Shown one piece after another: positions 13,195-24,283 of a DNA stretch of 64,000 bases. Position 1 is the first letter of the stretch; every line of letters starts with the position of its first letter. The notes under the pieces were generated by a model. It saw nothing but the letters and a program-made list of their open reading frames with translations. It searched no databases and was not told the DNA's origin. The translations under genes and the position numbers were made by a program. Origin of the DNA: Echiichthys vipera (lineage: Eukaryota > Chordata > Actinopteri > Perciformes > Trachinidae); NCBI GenBank assembly GCA_963691815.1, contig OY829652.1, positions 1,178,890 to 1,242,889 of the forward strand. The letters are read 5' to 3'.

Positions 13195-14058
13195 AGTTCA
13201 ACACTGCAACTTACAACATGACTGACCACGGACTGCTCAAGCATCTGTTATTGCATCTGTTTTTAGTCATTTTGCATCTTTTTGTGGTGGTTTTGCATCT
13301 ATTTTTAGTCATTTTGGATCTTTTTGTGGTGGTTTTGCATCTTTTTGTGGTGGTTTTGCATCTATTTTGAGTCATTTTGCATCTTTTTGTGGTGGTTTTG
13401 CATCTATTTTTAGTCATTTTGCATCTTTTTGTGCTGGTTTTGCATATTTTTGTGGTGGTTTTGCATCTATTTTTAGTCATTTTGCATCTTTTTGTGGTGG
13501 TTTTGCATCTATTTTTAGTCATTTTGCATCTTTTTGTGGTGGTTTTGCATCTATTTTTAGTCATTTTGCATCATTTTGTGCTGGTTTTTCTATTTTTAGT
13601 CATTTTACATCTATTTTTTAGTTATTTTGCGTGTCTTTGTGGTCATTTAATGTCTCTTTGTGGTCCTTTTGTCTCTATTTTCAGTCATTTAGCATCTCTG
13701 TGTGGTTGTTTTGCATCCCTCTAGTAGTTTTTTATCTCGTTGTGGTCATTTTGGGTCATTTTGGGTAAACTTGTGGTCATTTAGCCTCCGTTTGTGGCCC
13801 CTGACCTTATGGGCCCCTGGGCCTGTGCCCGGTGAGTAATCCATCCATGCTGAATAAGAGTAGCTGCAAACAAGAGGAAAAGTTTGAAAATTAGAGTTTA
13901 AGTTGTATTGTTTGTCTTTATCCCGCTTCCTGTGCGGGCGGCGCCGTGACAGGTCATTATGTGGCTGCCTGCTGTTCAGTAGCAGGTGTCCGTTTTTTCA
14001 AGTTCAACACACAGACTTACAAGATGAGTGACCACGGACCGCTCAAGCATCTGTTACT
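13195..14058 (+). repeat. 42-bp array with flanking direct repeats and unassigned element tail
   Basis: Array at 13249-13617 of 42-bp units, each made of two 21-bp halves (CATCTTTTTGTGGTGGTTTTG and CATCTATTTTTAGTCATTTTG types). It is followed by a decaying 21-periodic tail and GGGCCCCTGGGCCTGTGCCC at about 13809-13828. Blocks of about 60 bases with CCACGGACTGCTCAAGCATC or its variant flank it at 13195-13256 and 13997-14058. The array is the reverse complement of the ATGCAAAATGACTAAA family. Confidence 0.85.
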
Positions 14059-14716
14059 GCAGGTTTATGCTTTCATTTTGCAGCAAAGTGAAATCCTTCC
14101 CCGACGGCTCAGACGCTGCGTCAAACACCAACGCTGCGTGCTTCATATTTGTCTGTGCCGGTGTGTGTGCGGTAGTTTGTGCGGTTTTGAAAGTGTTTGC
14201 CTTCGTGAGTCTCAGAGGTAACGAACAACCGTCCAGTCAGTCTGTTTTCTGCCTCAGCATCCCAGACGACATCAAACGCTGCAGCCTCCATCATTAAATG
14301 TGGGATGTGTGCAGAAGAAGAGTAAACTTGACATTAATAAAGAGTTGGTGCTGTCATCAGGACGCTGTTGTTTTGACAGAGAGCCGCTCTCTCAGAGTCT
14401 GAGTCTCACTCAAAGACGCCTCGTCTCGGTAAAACCCTCCGTGTGTGTGTTCTCGCCACGTCACTGCTGTCAGCGCGCCGGCTGTTTACCCGCCTCACAT
14501 CTTTTTCAGACTCGATATCTGTTTGGGAACTTATCTGGGAGGATATTAGAGGAGTTCTGACTGCTGCCCTTTACTCTGTCAGGGCTGATCACAGCTGCTT
14601 TATTGAGTCTGTCTTTAAATATGAAGCAGACGCCAAAATGTCCTCAAGGTCATAAATGACCAAAGTTCAGGGTCGAAGGTCACAGCAGCCGGACTGTTGA
14701 TGAAGCAAGACTGCTG
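14059..14716. other. No gene recognised
   Basis: Unique sequence with no supported coding exon. Confidence 0.3.
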
Positions 14717-15043
14717 TCATTCATTCATTCATTCATTCATCTTCAGCCTCTTGTCCCTGTCGGGGTCTCGGGGGGGCTGGAGCCGATCCCAGCTGACATC
14801 GGGCGTGAGGCGGGGTCCACCCTGGACAGGACGCCAGTCTATCACAGGACACATAGAGACGAACAGAGACAGACAACCATTCACACCTACGGGTGATTTA
14901 GAGTCATCAATGAACCGAACACCTGCACGTCTTTGGACTGTGGGAGGAAACCGGAGAACCCGGAGAAAACCCACCCAGACACGGGGACAACATGCAAACT
15001 CCACACAGAAGGGCCCCAGCCGGGATTCAAACCAGGAACATGT
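14717..15043 (-). mobile_element. tRNA-derived SINE, near complete
   Basis: On the plus strand it reads from the (ATTC)n tail and CATCTTCAGCCTCTTGTCCC through CCAGTCTATCACAGGACACA to GCCGGGATTCAAACC, the reverse of the tRNA B-box region. Only the tRNA head is missing. Confidence 0.75.
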
Positions 15044-15137
15044 GTAATAAATAACAAGCTGCATCCTTCCACGGTTCGCTCCGGGGCGCCCTAGTGGCTT
15101 GATCCGGCTCTGCCCTCCAGCAGCAGCCATATATTTA
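15005..15137 (+). repeat. Direct repeat copy 1 (partner 15583-15724)
   Basis: Shares with the partner copy GAACATGTGTAA, CAAGCTGCATCCTTCCACGG, TAGTGGCTTGATCCGGCTCT and GCCCTCCAGCAGCAGCCAT. The spacing between copies is about 580 bases. Confidence 0.8.
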
Positions 15138-15179
15138 TTCTCTATGACTGCCATATTTACCCGCACATTCAATAGATGA

Positions 15180-15515
15180 TGTTCAGGCACTGCAGGGACG
15201 GGTTAAGAGACATTGGGCCCCTGGGCACAGACGTGTAAGAGGCCCCCCACTCTGTCTACGTTGGAACAAAACACCCAACTTTTTTAGTCATTTTGTTTCT
15301 CTTTGTAGTAATTTTGCATCTATTTTAGGTCCTTTCACTTCTCTGTGTGGTCGTTTTGTTACATTTTGTATCATTTGTGTGTGTTTTGGTTGTTTTGTGT
15401 CTCTTCTGTTTTCATTCAGTAAGATCTTGTGAGTCAGGGCCCCTGGACCCCTGGGCCCCTGGGCCCCTGGGCCCCTGGGTCTGTGCCCAGTAGGCCCGTT
15501 CAGGCATTGGTTCAT
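15180..15515 (+). mobile_element. Unassigned element with GGGCCCCTGGGCACAG-type inverted ends
   Basis: Left side has TGGGCCCCTGGGCACAGAC and right side GTCTGTGCCCAGTAGGCCC, an inverted pair around CTGGGCACAGAC. The interior has decayed 21-bp-periodic TTTTGTGTCTCTT sequence. It resembles the tails of the arrays at 13 and 18 kb and may be the element from which the 21-bp arrays grew. Confidence 0.55.
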
Positions 15516-15522
15516 CATCTTA

Positions 15523-15582
15523 GGGCGCCTCCCACGTCCGTCCGTCCCGTACCCCGTGCTTTAGGGTGAATGCTTCTTGCTG
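15523..15582 (-). mobile_element. PIF/Harbinger-like element, short terminal fragment
   Basis: TTA followed by GGGCGCCTCCCACGTCCG and CCCGTGCTTTAGGGT, then GAATGCTTCTTGCTG, as in full copies but with the middle deleted. Confidence 0.6.
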
Positions 15583-15724
15583 AAGGGCTCCAGCCGGGAT
15601 TCGAACCTGGAACATGTGTAAGGAAAAGCCTTTTTTCTATAACAAGCTGCATCCTTCCACGGTTCGCTCCGGGGCCCCCTAGTGGCTTGATCCGGCTCTG
15701 CCCTCCAGCAGCAGCCATAATATT
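15583..15724 (+). repeat. Direct repeat copy 2 (partner 15005-15137)
   Basis: Same landmarks as copy 1 with an insertion of about 10 bases (AAAAGCCTTTTTTCT) after the GTGTAA. Confidence 0.8.
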
Positions 15725-16200
15725 TACCTCTCGGCTGTGAAGGAACCCGGCTCGATGCTGGAGCCGCCTCAGTTTGGTTTGTGGAAATCTTTAAAGGCAG
15801 AATAAAAATATTTTTGAGAGCGTGTTGTCGGACTCCCGAGGATCCTGAGCTTCACAGCCGAAACAAAGAGAATCAGCGAGCCGCCAGGAGCCGAGCACAA
15901 GTTCCTGTGAACGGCTCTGAACAACACATCTCATCCGCGGGTTCAGTGGAAGTCAGGCGTGATTGAAACGTTGTGTTTGAGTCCAAAAGTAAAGGCACAG
16001 CAAAATCAATGAACCTGTGGATCTTTGTCCGCACCGGGCGCCCAAACAAACCTTTATCCTCTTCATCGCATCTCTAAACCTTTTAATCTTTAATTTCACT
16101 GCAGCTGATCCCAATTTATCATTTTCTCATTGACTTCTATCCATTCAGACTTCTGTTTCGAACAGTTATATTCTATATTCTCTTCATCTCATCTATAAAC
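15725..16200. other. No gene recognised
   Basis: Unique sequence; no supported feature. Confidence 0.3.
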
Positions 16201-16448
16201 TTCATCTCGTCTTCAGCCTCTTATCCGGGGTTAGGTCTCGGGCGCAGCAGCTCCAGCAGGGGACCCCAAACTTCCCTGTCCCGGGCCACATTAACCAGCT
16301 CTAACTGGGGGATCCTGAGGCGTTCCCAGGCCAGTGTGGAGATCTAATCTCTCCACCTGGTCCTGGGTCTTCCCCGAGGCCTCCTCCCAGCTGGACGTGC
16401 CTGGAACACCTCCCGAGGGAGGCGCCCAGGGTTCATCCTTACTAGATG
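16201..16448 (-). mobile_element. RTE/Rex-like LINE 3' end
   Basis: The tail (CATCTCGTCTTCAGCC) lies at left and the sequence reads back to TTCATCCTTACTAGATG, so it is a 5'-truncated copy of about 250 bases. Confidence 0.75.
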
Positions 16449-16650
16449 TCTTCACCGTGGCCTTCACCGTACTTCCACAAGCTAATCGCTGTTAGCCACG
16501 TCCGGCTGTTAGCGGCACTCCCGGACATCTCTGTTAATAGTTAATACACACAAAAATGGTGTCCGTGGCTTATTTGATGACTGTATTCGCCAAAAAGACC
16601 CTGGGACGACTTTATGCCGGAGTCTCACTTAAAGACTTCTCCCTTAATGG
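16449..16650 (-). repeat. Unassigned repeat shared with 53150-53300
   Basis: Contains GTTAGCCACGTCCGGCTGTT, TTAATAGTTAATAC and GTGGCTTATTTGATG, which match the right arm of the palindromic element at 52807-53218 (TTAATAGTTGCTAC, ATGGCTTATGTGATG). Confidence 0.6.
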
Positions 16651-17204
16651 ACGAACTGCAGCTGTCATTCAGCAGCCTGGTGCTAATGGAGCTAATGCAC
16701 CGGCACAACAACCACAAAGAAGAATGGCCTTGAATCTTTTCCCCCATAAACTTCACAACTGTCTCACAAATCCAGCCGCAGCCGCTCCTTTAACACGGCA
16801 GGGCCGTATTTCCCCCGGCCCGTAACTGCTGTTGGCACGGGACCGTGTAATTGTTGCTGGTGTAATTAAATCTGTGGATACTTTCTCCCAAATCAATGGA
16901 AAGCACCGGCATCAAACACCGGCTCTGAGCTGGACGCCGGCTCTGTGTGAAGGCCGGCAGAGCGGAGGGGGCGGGGGATCGATTGGCCGAGGGCGGGTTG
17001 TGATTGGTGGCGTTATGCAGCCGATGACGTCTGGTGTTTTATCAGCAGCGCACCTGCTCTGCTGTGGACGCAGCCTCAGCTCCCAGGAGGTAATGACGGC
17101 AATTAGACGCTAAAAGAGGCTCTGAGACGCTATTTACTGCCACAACCCACGACCAGTGAGTGTCAGGGGTGCAGCACTCAGACCTGCTGCCACTGTCACA
17201 TCAC

Positions 17205-17206
<2 letters not shown>
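16651..17206. other. No gene recognised
   Basis: Unique sequence; no supported feature. Confidence 0.3.

Positions 17207-17264
<58 letters not shown>
17207..17264 (+). repeat. (CA)n microsatellite
   Basis: 29 CA units immediately upstream of the 42-bp array. Confidence 0.97.
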
Positions 17265-17265
<1 letters not shown>

Positions 17266-17314
17266 TTTGTAGTGATTTTGTCTTTGTGATTGTTTTGCAA
17301 TTATTCGCAGACAT

Positions 17315-18250
17315 TTCATTGTGGTTTTGCATCTATTTTTAATCATTTTGCATCTTTTTGTGGTGGTTTTGCATCTATTTTTAATCATTTTGCATCTTTT
17401 TGTGGTGGTTTTGCATCTATTTTTTATCATTTTGCATCTTTTTGTGGTGGTTTTGCATCTATTTTTAGTCATTTTGCATCTTTTTGTGGTGGTTTTGCAT
17501 CTTTTTTTAGTCATTTTGCATCTTTTTGTGGGGGTTTTGCATCTATTTTTAGTCATTTTGCATCTTTTTGTGGTGGTTTTGCATCTATTTTTAGTCATTT
17601 TGCATCTTTTGTGCTGGTTTTGCATCTATTTTTAGTCGTTTTGCATCTTTTTGTGCTGGTTTTGCATCTATTTTTAGTCATTTTGCATCTTTTTGTGCTG
17701 GTTTTGCATCTATTTTTAGTCATTTTGCATCTTTTTGTGGTGGTTTTGCATCTTTTTTTAGTCATTTTGCATCTTTTTGTGGGGGTTTTGCATCTATTTT
17801 TAGTCATTTTGCATCTTTTTGTGGTGGTTTTGCATCTATTTTTAGTCATTTTGCATCTTTTGTGCTGGTTTTGCATCTATTTTTAGTCGTTTTGCATCTT
17901 TTTGTGCTGGTTTTGCATCTATTTTTAGTCATTTTGCATCTTTTTGTGCTGGTTTTGCATCTATTTTAAGTCATTTTGCATCTCTTGTGGTGGTTTTGCA
18001 TCTATTTTAAGTCATTTTGCATCTTTTTGTGATGGTTTTGCATCTATTTTTACTCATTTTGCATCTTTTTGTGGTGGTTTTGCATCTATTTTTAGTCATT
18101 TTGCATCTTTTTGTGACAGTTTTTCTATTTGTAGTCATTTTACATCTATTTGTAGTTATTTTGCGTGTCTTTGTGGTCATTTAATGTCTCTTTGTGGTCC
18201 TTTTGTGTCTATTTTCAGTCATTTAATATCTCTGCGTGGTTGTTTTGCAT
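17315..18250 (+). repeat. 42-bp array, second large copy, with higher-order structure
   Basis: About 20 dimeric units (TTTTTGTGGTGGTTTTGCAT plus CTATTTTTAGTCATTTTGCA). A block of about 245 bases is repeated: the variants GTGGGGGTTTTG, CATCTTTTGTGCTGG and TTTTTAGTCGTTTTG recur in order at 17505-17640 and 17751-17890. Long frames on both strands are artefacts. Confidence 0.93.
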
Positions 18251-18533
18251 CCCTCTAGTAGTTTTCTGTCTCGTTGTGGTCATTTTGGGTTGTTTTGGGT
18301 AAACTTGTGGTCATTAACCTCCGTTTGTGGCTCCTGACCTTGTGGGCCCCTGGGCCTGTGCCCGGTTGGCCCGGTGAGTAATCCATCCATCCATGAATAA
18401 GTGTAGATACAAACAAGAGGAAAAGTTTGAAAATTAGAATTTAAGTTGTATTGTTTGTCTTTATCCCGCTTCCTGTGCGGGCGGCGCCGTGACAGGTCAT
18501 TATGTGGCTGCCTGCTGCACAGTAGCAGGTGTC
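18120..18533 (+). repeat. Segmental duplicate of 13580-13990
   Basis: The two loci agree over about 400 bases beyond the array, including GGGCCCCTGGGCCTGTGCCC, AAACAAGAGGAAAAGTTTGA, CCGCTTCCTGTGCGGGCGGC and GACAGGTCATTATGTGGCTG. They diverge after AGCAGGTGTC. Confidence 0.88.
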
Positions 18534-19800
18534 AGGACGCCGCTGTTGTGTTTCCTGCTTCTGGTCTAAGCGCTCGCAGTGACAGGTCCCCGGCTGTAGA
18601 CTCGCCGGAGTCTCGGTGTCCGTGTTCTGGCCTCATTACTGGAGTGCAGTGTGGGTTTTCTATCAATGTCCCAGCTGTCAGGGTGTGCGGAGGTGGGCTG
18701 CCTGTTTACCAGCCCTCGCTAACGCTCACACACATCTGTGGAGCTCATTAGAAATCCCCCTCATAATCAGAAACCTCTGGAGGGACAGGGAGCCATTAAA
18801 AGATGCACTGTTTATGGACCCGCAGTTTTCCGTATTCATCGAGTGGCCGTCCCCCGCTCCCCCTGAGCGCTGCGTTCAGACGGGGGCTCATGTTTAAGCA
18901 TCTTGGAGTTCCCAGGCGATTGATTTATGCCGTTCCAATTTCATTTCATGTGAGCCGGACAGCAGGGCGTCTCTGCATCGAGATAGTGCAAACTGCAGCT
19001 GCAGATTGCTGTCAAGGCTTCTCTGCAGGAAGCTGAATGCCTGACTTTAAATTCTACTCTGTAATTTAGCTTCTCTCCCCACCCCCCAACACCCTGACGC
19101 ACTGAACAACTCTCCTCTTTTCTGGTGAGCAGCCTTTTGATTCATGTGTTCTTTCTGTTCCCGTTCCTTTTTGTTTTTGTTTTTTAAGGAGGCCAGGAAA
19201 CCAATCTGCACCCACAGAGCTTTGGTTTGGTTTGAACCCGAGCAGGAAGCTGAAGTTCACCGTTTATGATACCGGTTCTGATACCTGAACTTACGTATGG
19301 GCCGACACCAGTGCGTTAAATAAAAAGTAGGTTTTGCACAGGTCAGTAGAGCCACTTCTCTGTCTGCTTGGGACGGTCCAAGAAAGATGGAAAGCTGTAA
19401 TTCAGTTGCTTTTAATGCTAGAAAGAAAAGCCATGATGGTGAAGTGGATCAGGGATGAACCTCTGATCTCCGAGGGTTGATAATAGGTGCATTTCCATGA
19501 GAGTCGAATACCCGGAATGAGGTTAAACGCCCCTAATTTGCATGTGAGTCACTCGAGCGGCCGGGTTTTTTTTACCCTGAGAGAAACCTGGTTGCTGATT
19601 GGACGGATCTCTCAGCAGGATGAGAGGATGTGACGTGTGGTCGAACAGACGCCACAACAACACGGTGAAGTAGAGTCGACAATTTTATCCAGTAGAGAAG
19701 AAGAAGAACGCGGCACAGGAAATGATCTGTGCACGAGCATCTGTGCACGGGCTTGTTCAAATGTGTGCTGAAGCTGTGGCACTTTGCTGCATGCTCTCTC
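18534..19800. other. Unique sequence; 18690-19070 possible conserved noncoding DNA
   Basis: No gene recognised. 18690-19070 is repeat-free with AT-rich core words (CTCATTAGAAATC, CTCATAATCAGAAACC), a texture compatible with an enhancer. Unproven. Confidence 0.2.
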
Positions 19801-19805
19801 TCTCT

Positions 19806-19840
<35 letters not shown>
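19801..19840 (+). repeat. (CT)n microsatellite
   Basis: CT dinucleotide run with a CCCAC interruption. Confidence 0.9.
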
Positions 19841-19841
<1 letters not shown>

Positions 19842-19858
19842 ATTTACACACACACACG

Positions 19859-20081
19859 ACCTCAGAACCGCCGTAGGCCTCATGCTCGTACACGTGCACA
19901 CGCTCGTGCTCGTACACGTGCAAACGTGCTTTACAAAAGCCCACCTCTCCCAAACGGGCCGTGGACGGCAAGCGTGCCGCTCCTAGACGTGGTACGGTTG
20001 CACTCACACTGGTCAAAGGAACCAGACTTTAGCCGTGACACGGGCTGGGGCACGGGACGGAGGCACAGTGGGAGTGCACCC
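19859..20081 (-). mobile_element. PIF/Harbinger-like element, terminal half
   Basis: Starts GACCTCAGAACCGCCGTAGG and ends GTGGGAGTGCACCC followed by TTA. The Myb-like part is absent. It abuts a CT/CA microsatellite. Confidence 0.7.
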
Positions 20082-20084
20082 TTA

Positions 20085-20800
20085 GTCACTTATCGGAGTG
20101 AAAAGGGCGCTCTGTCCCTTTCTTTTGTTTTCGTGCTCGGAAAGCGTTTAGGACCCACGGCCTTTAGCTCAGCCGTCGTAAACACGAGCAGAAAGTTTGT
20201 TCGTGTTCTGTTCCTCGACGCTCTGCTGGGACTTTTGTTTCTGGAAGCTTCAGACGTCACTCAGGAGTTGGACGTGGTCCGGTCTCCGTTGTACGTCAAC
20301 GGTCACAAACGGATAAGCACAGGCAGAGGAGGCCTCTCCAGAGAGGGAGGGAGGCTGGTGTCGGTAGTTTGAGTCTCCTCTGAAGACCATCTGTCTCTGT
20401 CACACGTTTGCCATCAAACACGCAGATAAGGAATCTTGTAAAAGCATCTTTTTTTATGTACTTTAAAACACCACATTCATCTCTCACAGCTCAAACGGAG
20501 CTCGTGGTTTTTAAATAGGTTTAAAGAAACGTCTCTTTCTATTTTTACTGTGGAACATTTATTAAGTTTGGTTTGTGGAAGATTGTCTGAGTATCCAGGG
20601 CTCTCCAGTTTACCGGAGCCGTGGGAAAACCCGAGTGTCCTTGTGTTCATTTGTTGTAAATGTCCGTTTTCATTGTAATTTTATTGAGGTAGTAAACTAT
20701 GGGATGGACGCACAGATGCTTCCCTAAAGTCTCTTAAACACTGAATCATACCAGGAAGAGTGGCCGTCGTTAAGCTGAGGAAAACACAACGTGCTGCAGC
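20085..20800. other. No gene recognised
   Basis: Unique sequence; no supported feature. Confidence 0.3.
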
Positions 20801-21210
20801 TCATCTCATCTCATCTTCAGTCCTGATCCTGGATCAGGTCTCGGGGGCAGCAGCTTTACCAGGGGACCCCAAACTTCCCTTTCCCGGGCCACATTAACCA
20901 GCTCTGAGCCAGCCAGCTCTGAGCCAGCCAGTGTGGAGATCTAATCTCTCCACCTGGTCCTGGGTCTTCCCCGAGGCCTCCTCCCAGCTGGACGTGCCTG
21001 GAACACCTCCCTAGGGAGGCGCCCAGGGTTCATCCTTACCAGATGATCCTGAACCACCTCAACTGGCTCCTTTCAACGCAAAGGAGCAGCGGCTCTACTC
21101 CGAGTTCCTCACGGATGCTGAACTTCTCCCCCTCTCTCTAAGGGAGACTCCAGACCCCCTCCTGAGGAAACACGTTTCACACGCATGGACCTGGACCTGG
21201 TTCTTTGGGT
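20801..21210 (-). mobile_element. RTE/Rex-like LINE 3' end
   Basis: Tail CATCTCATCTCATCTTCAG at left, body through CTCTCTAAGGGAGACTCCAG to GGACCTGGACCTGGTTCTTT. A small internal duplication (AGCTCTGAGCCAGCC twice) replaces part of the usual GGGGGATCCTGAGG block. Confidence 0.78.
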
Positions 21211-22192
21211 CTTCCGGTCGCTCATCACCACACTCCGTATTCTGCCGTCTCTCGTTCCTGTCATCAGCTGTTTGCTACTTTCAAAATTCCCGGCTGTGCG
21301 TTGCACAACAGCTCACACCATCGTCACCTCCGCCCGAGTCACGCCTGTGCCGCCGAGCCGCATCAACTCTGTTTACGAGAATATGGAGCCACCAATAAGT
21401 GCATGGTCGTAGCCATCAGCTCCTAATCTGACGAGATCTACCTCACTCTGCTTCGTTATCCTCCGTACCGTGCTGTCTTTCAATATGTCGGGATGGAAAT
21501 GCTGCATGGTCGTGGACATGGCGTATTGAATACTGAGCACAGTCAGGATTAACAGGTTGCCCCAGAATCATGTTTGTTCAGATCCCCCGCACATTTGATG
21601 CCCGTAGAGACTTCTGAGAGTAGATCTGTTTCTCCCCTGAACACTGGTGTGTTGCTCAAACATATATCCGAGCCGCGGTGTCGGGAGGCGAGCCCAGACA
21701 TCTCACTGGAGTCGGAAAAAATTTTGCGGACGGATTTCAGGATTTTATCGACTTCAGGAAGAACTGAAGTAAAGAATATAAGTCCCTCATCGTGGACACT
21801 CTCCATCGTGTGAGAGGGACCGGAGGTGGAGACGGTCCTCCTCCGACGGCCGCGCTGAAGTCTGCAGTGACGCAGGCTCATCCATCTTTGATCCGCCGCC
21901 GCCGCCGCCGCCCTCCCACTGAGAGTTTTGATTACGTTGAGTGCTCGCTCTGCTGGAAACAAGGGCACAGTCAAGACGATATGTCACGGTTATAAATTGC
22001 AGCTGCACTTTTTTCCGTCACCGTGTGCTGTCACAGTTTTAATTAAACAAGACAAAGAGCAGGAGATGGGAGCGGCCGGCCATCAAGGAGAGAGATGGTT
22101 TGTAGGTTTCTGATAATAACCAGCAGCGAGCAGCAGCAGCGAGGGCGGTGGGGGGGTGGGGGGTGGATGGATGAGGGCCGTGGCAGGGTTTA
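21211..22192. other. No gene recognised
   Basis: Unique sequence with a GCC/CCG-rich short tract at about 21890-21910. No coding support. Confidence 0.3.
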
Positions 22193-22274
22193 GTGGAGCA
22201 AGAACCAGATGTTATTAGTCCCTGCTGGCTCAGCACGCAGCACAGGGACTAATAACATCTGGGTCTCGCTCCGC
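22193..22274. repeat. Perfect-core inverted repeat (32-base arms, 18-base loop)
   Basis: Arms 22193-22224 and 22243-22274. The inner 20 bases (CCAGATGTTATTAGTCCCTG) are perfectly complementary, and the outer 12 have three mismatches. No element boundaries or target duplications were evident. Confidence 0.9.
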
Positions 22275-23073
22275 TGGCTGTGTGGTGTGCTGCTGCCTGC
22301 TGGACCGACGCCGGTGCTCACACCAGGCTGGATGTTCCAGATTTTTCTCTAATTGCCAATAAACCACATGAAAGCCACCAGAACCATAAATGTGTTGGTT
22401 TGCCTCTGAACACTTTCCGTCTGCAGCTGTCAACCCCGAGTCCTTTGGTCCTCACTGAAGACGGGAAAATCTTTCTTTGTTCCACGTTTTCTTATTTGAG
22501 TTTCCTCGTCTCGTATCATAACGCGACTGTGTGGGAACACAGACACGACACACAAAGGAGCTTCACTCAGACAGAGAGCGCTCCACACGCTCTCTAATAA
22601 CACGCACTATCGTTGAATATCTGAACGCAGCCTCATCAAAGCCCAGGACACAATGTTATCTTGCATCTTCGCAATATGGAAATGAAAAACTCTCGAATGC
22701 AACACATTATAAGCACAGATAGAGCCGCCTACACCAAACGCCTTAGTGCCGAACTCCAACTGCAGAACAGAAGGTTCAAACAACAGAACAGTACAAAATA
22801 ACCGGGAGGTTGTTAGAAATAAAAACCTACATTTAACATAATGAGTGAGTAACTTGCTGCGTCTTCCACACACATGATGATGATCCACCCTTCCCCACCA
22901 AAGTCAGTGCTTAAAGGCGGCTTTTTTAAATAGGTGACGGTGGAGACTGCACGTGACCGGGTTCTTCTTTAAATCATCGGCTTAGGTCGTGTTCAGACGG
23001 AGATGGTCTAATTCTGCGTGCACACGGTGACTCAATAGTGTGTAAACTGGATGTAGTGTGCACGTCATAAATA
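22275..23073. other. No gene recognised
   Basis: Unique AT-leaning sequence; no supported feature. Confidence 0.3.
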
Positions 23074-23779
23074 TCTCATCTCATCTTCAGCCTCTGATCC
23101 TGGATCAGGTCTCGGGGCAGCAGCTCCAGCAGGGGACCCCAAACTTCCCTTTCCCGGGCCACATTAACCAGCTCTAACTGGGGGATCCTGAGGCGTTCCC
23201 AAGCCAGTGTGGAGATCTAATCTCTCCAACTGGTCCTGGGTCTTCCCCGAGGCCTCCTCCCAGCTGGACGTGCCTGGAACACCTCCCTAGGGAGGCGCCC
23301 AGGGTTCATCCTTACCAGATGATCCTGAGCCACCTCAACTGGCTCCTTTCAACGCAAAGGAGCAGCGGCTCTACTCCGAGTTCCTCACGGATGCTGAACT
23401 TCTCCCCCTCTCTCTAAGGGAGACTCCAGACCCCCTCCTGAGGAAACACAGTTCACACGCTTGGACCTGGACCTGGTTCTGTGGGTCCTGACCTGGACCT
23501 GGTTCTGTGGGTCCTGACCTGGACCTGGTTCTTTGGGTCCTGACCTGGACCTGGTTCTTTGGGTCCTGACCCAGCTTTCAGGACCACAGGTGAGGGTAGG
23601 AACCAGGACTGAGGGTAGATCCAGAGCTTTGTCTTCCTCAGCTCTCTTTTGGTCACAACGGTGCGGTAGAGCTACTGCAGCTCCGCCCCCGCTGCTCCGA
23701 TTCTCCGGCCAAACTCACGCTCCATCGTCCCCTCACTCGTGAACAAGATCCTGAGGGACTTGAACTCCTTCACTTGGTC
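23074..23779 (-). mobile_element. RTE/Rex-like LINE 3' fragment (longer copy)
   Basis: From the CATCTCATCTTCAGCCTC tail to AACTCCTTCACTTGGTCA, with four to five copies of the 26-bp internal repeat, some carrying CTGTGGG instead of CTTTGGG. Reading frame broken. Confidence 0.8.
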
Positions 23780-24062
23780 ACATGATCCTCATCCCGGCCG
23801 TTTCACACTCGGCTGTGAACCGATCCAGTGAGTGCTGAAGGTCACTGACCAACAAACATAAATGAGATCAAATATATCGTAGTGCACAAACACAACCTAC
23901 TGAAAAAACAATAATTTCTTCTTATATATTATTCATTTCCAATTCTGTGTGTAACGTTAAAATCATCTCAGTAATCTGATTACACACTTGGCAATTAAAG
24001 CACTTCTCACCTCTCTTGTATGTCCCATCCTCTTCCCCAGACACATGCGTTGAGCGAGAAAT

Positions 24063-24283
24063 GCTGCGTTCCAGTCCAAAATAGTCCGAATTTTTGGACC
24101 TCCAACTGGGCAAAGTCCACTGGAATACGTCAAAGTGGAACCTCCTACTATCGAATTCAGGGGAGATCGACCTTCCCCCGAATCCTCCAGTAGGAGGCTC
24201 CACTTTGACGGCGTTCCAGTGAAGTTTGCCCGGTTGGAGGTCCAAAAATTCGGACTTCCCGTGGCACTTGAACGCAGCAACGA
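24063..24283. mobile_element. Foldback (hairpin) element
   Basis: Long inverted repeat with the landmarks GCTGCGTTCCAGT versus CTTGAACGCAGC, CCGAATTTTTGGACCTCCAA versus TTGGAGGTCCAAAAATTCGG, and AGTGGAACCTCCTACT versus AGTAGGAGGCTCCACT. The loop is about 35 bases around the CTTCCCCCGAATCC region. Size and shape are those of a foldback MITE; no family assigned. Confidence 0.75.

Noticed and set aside
17290..17886. 198-codon frame
   Set aside because: Same 42-base array artefact.
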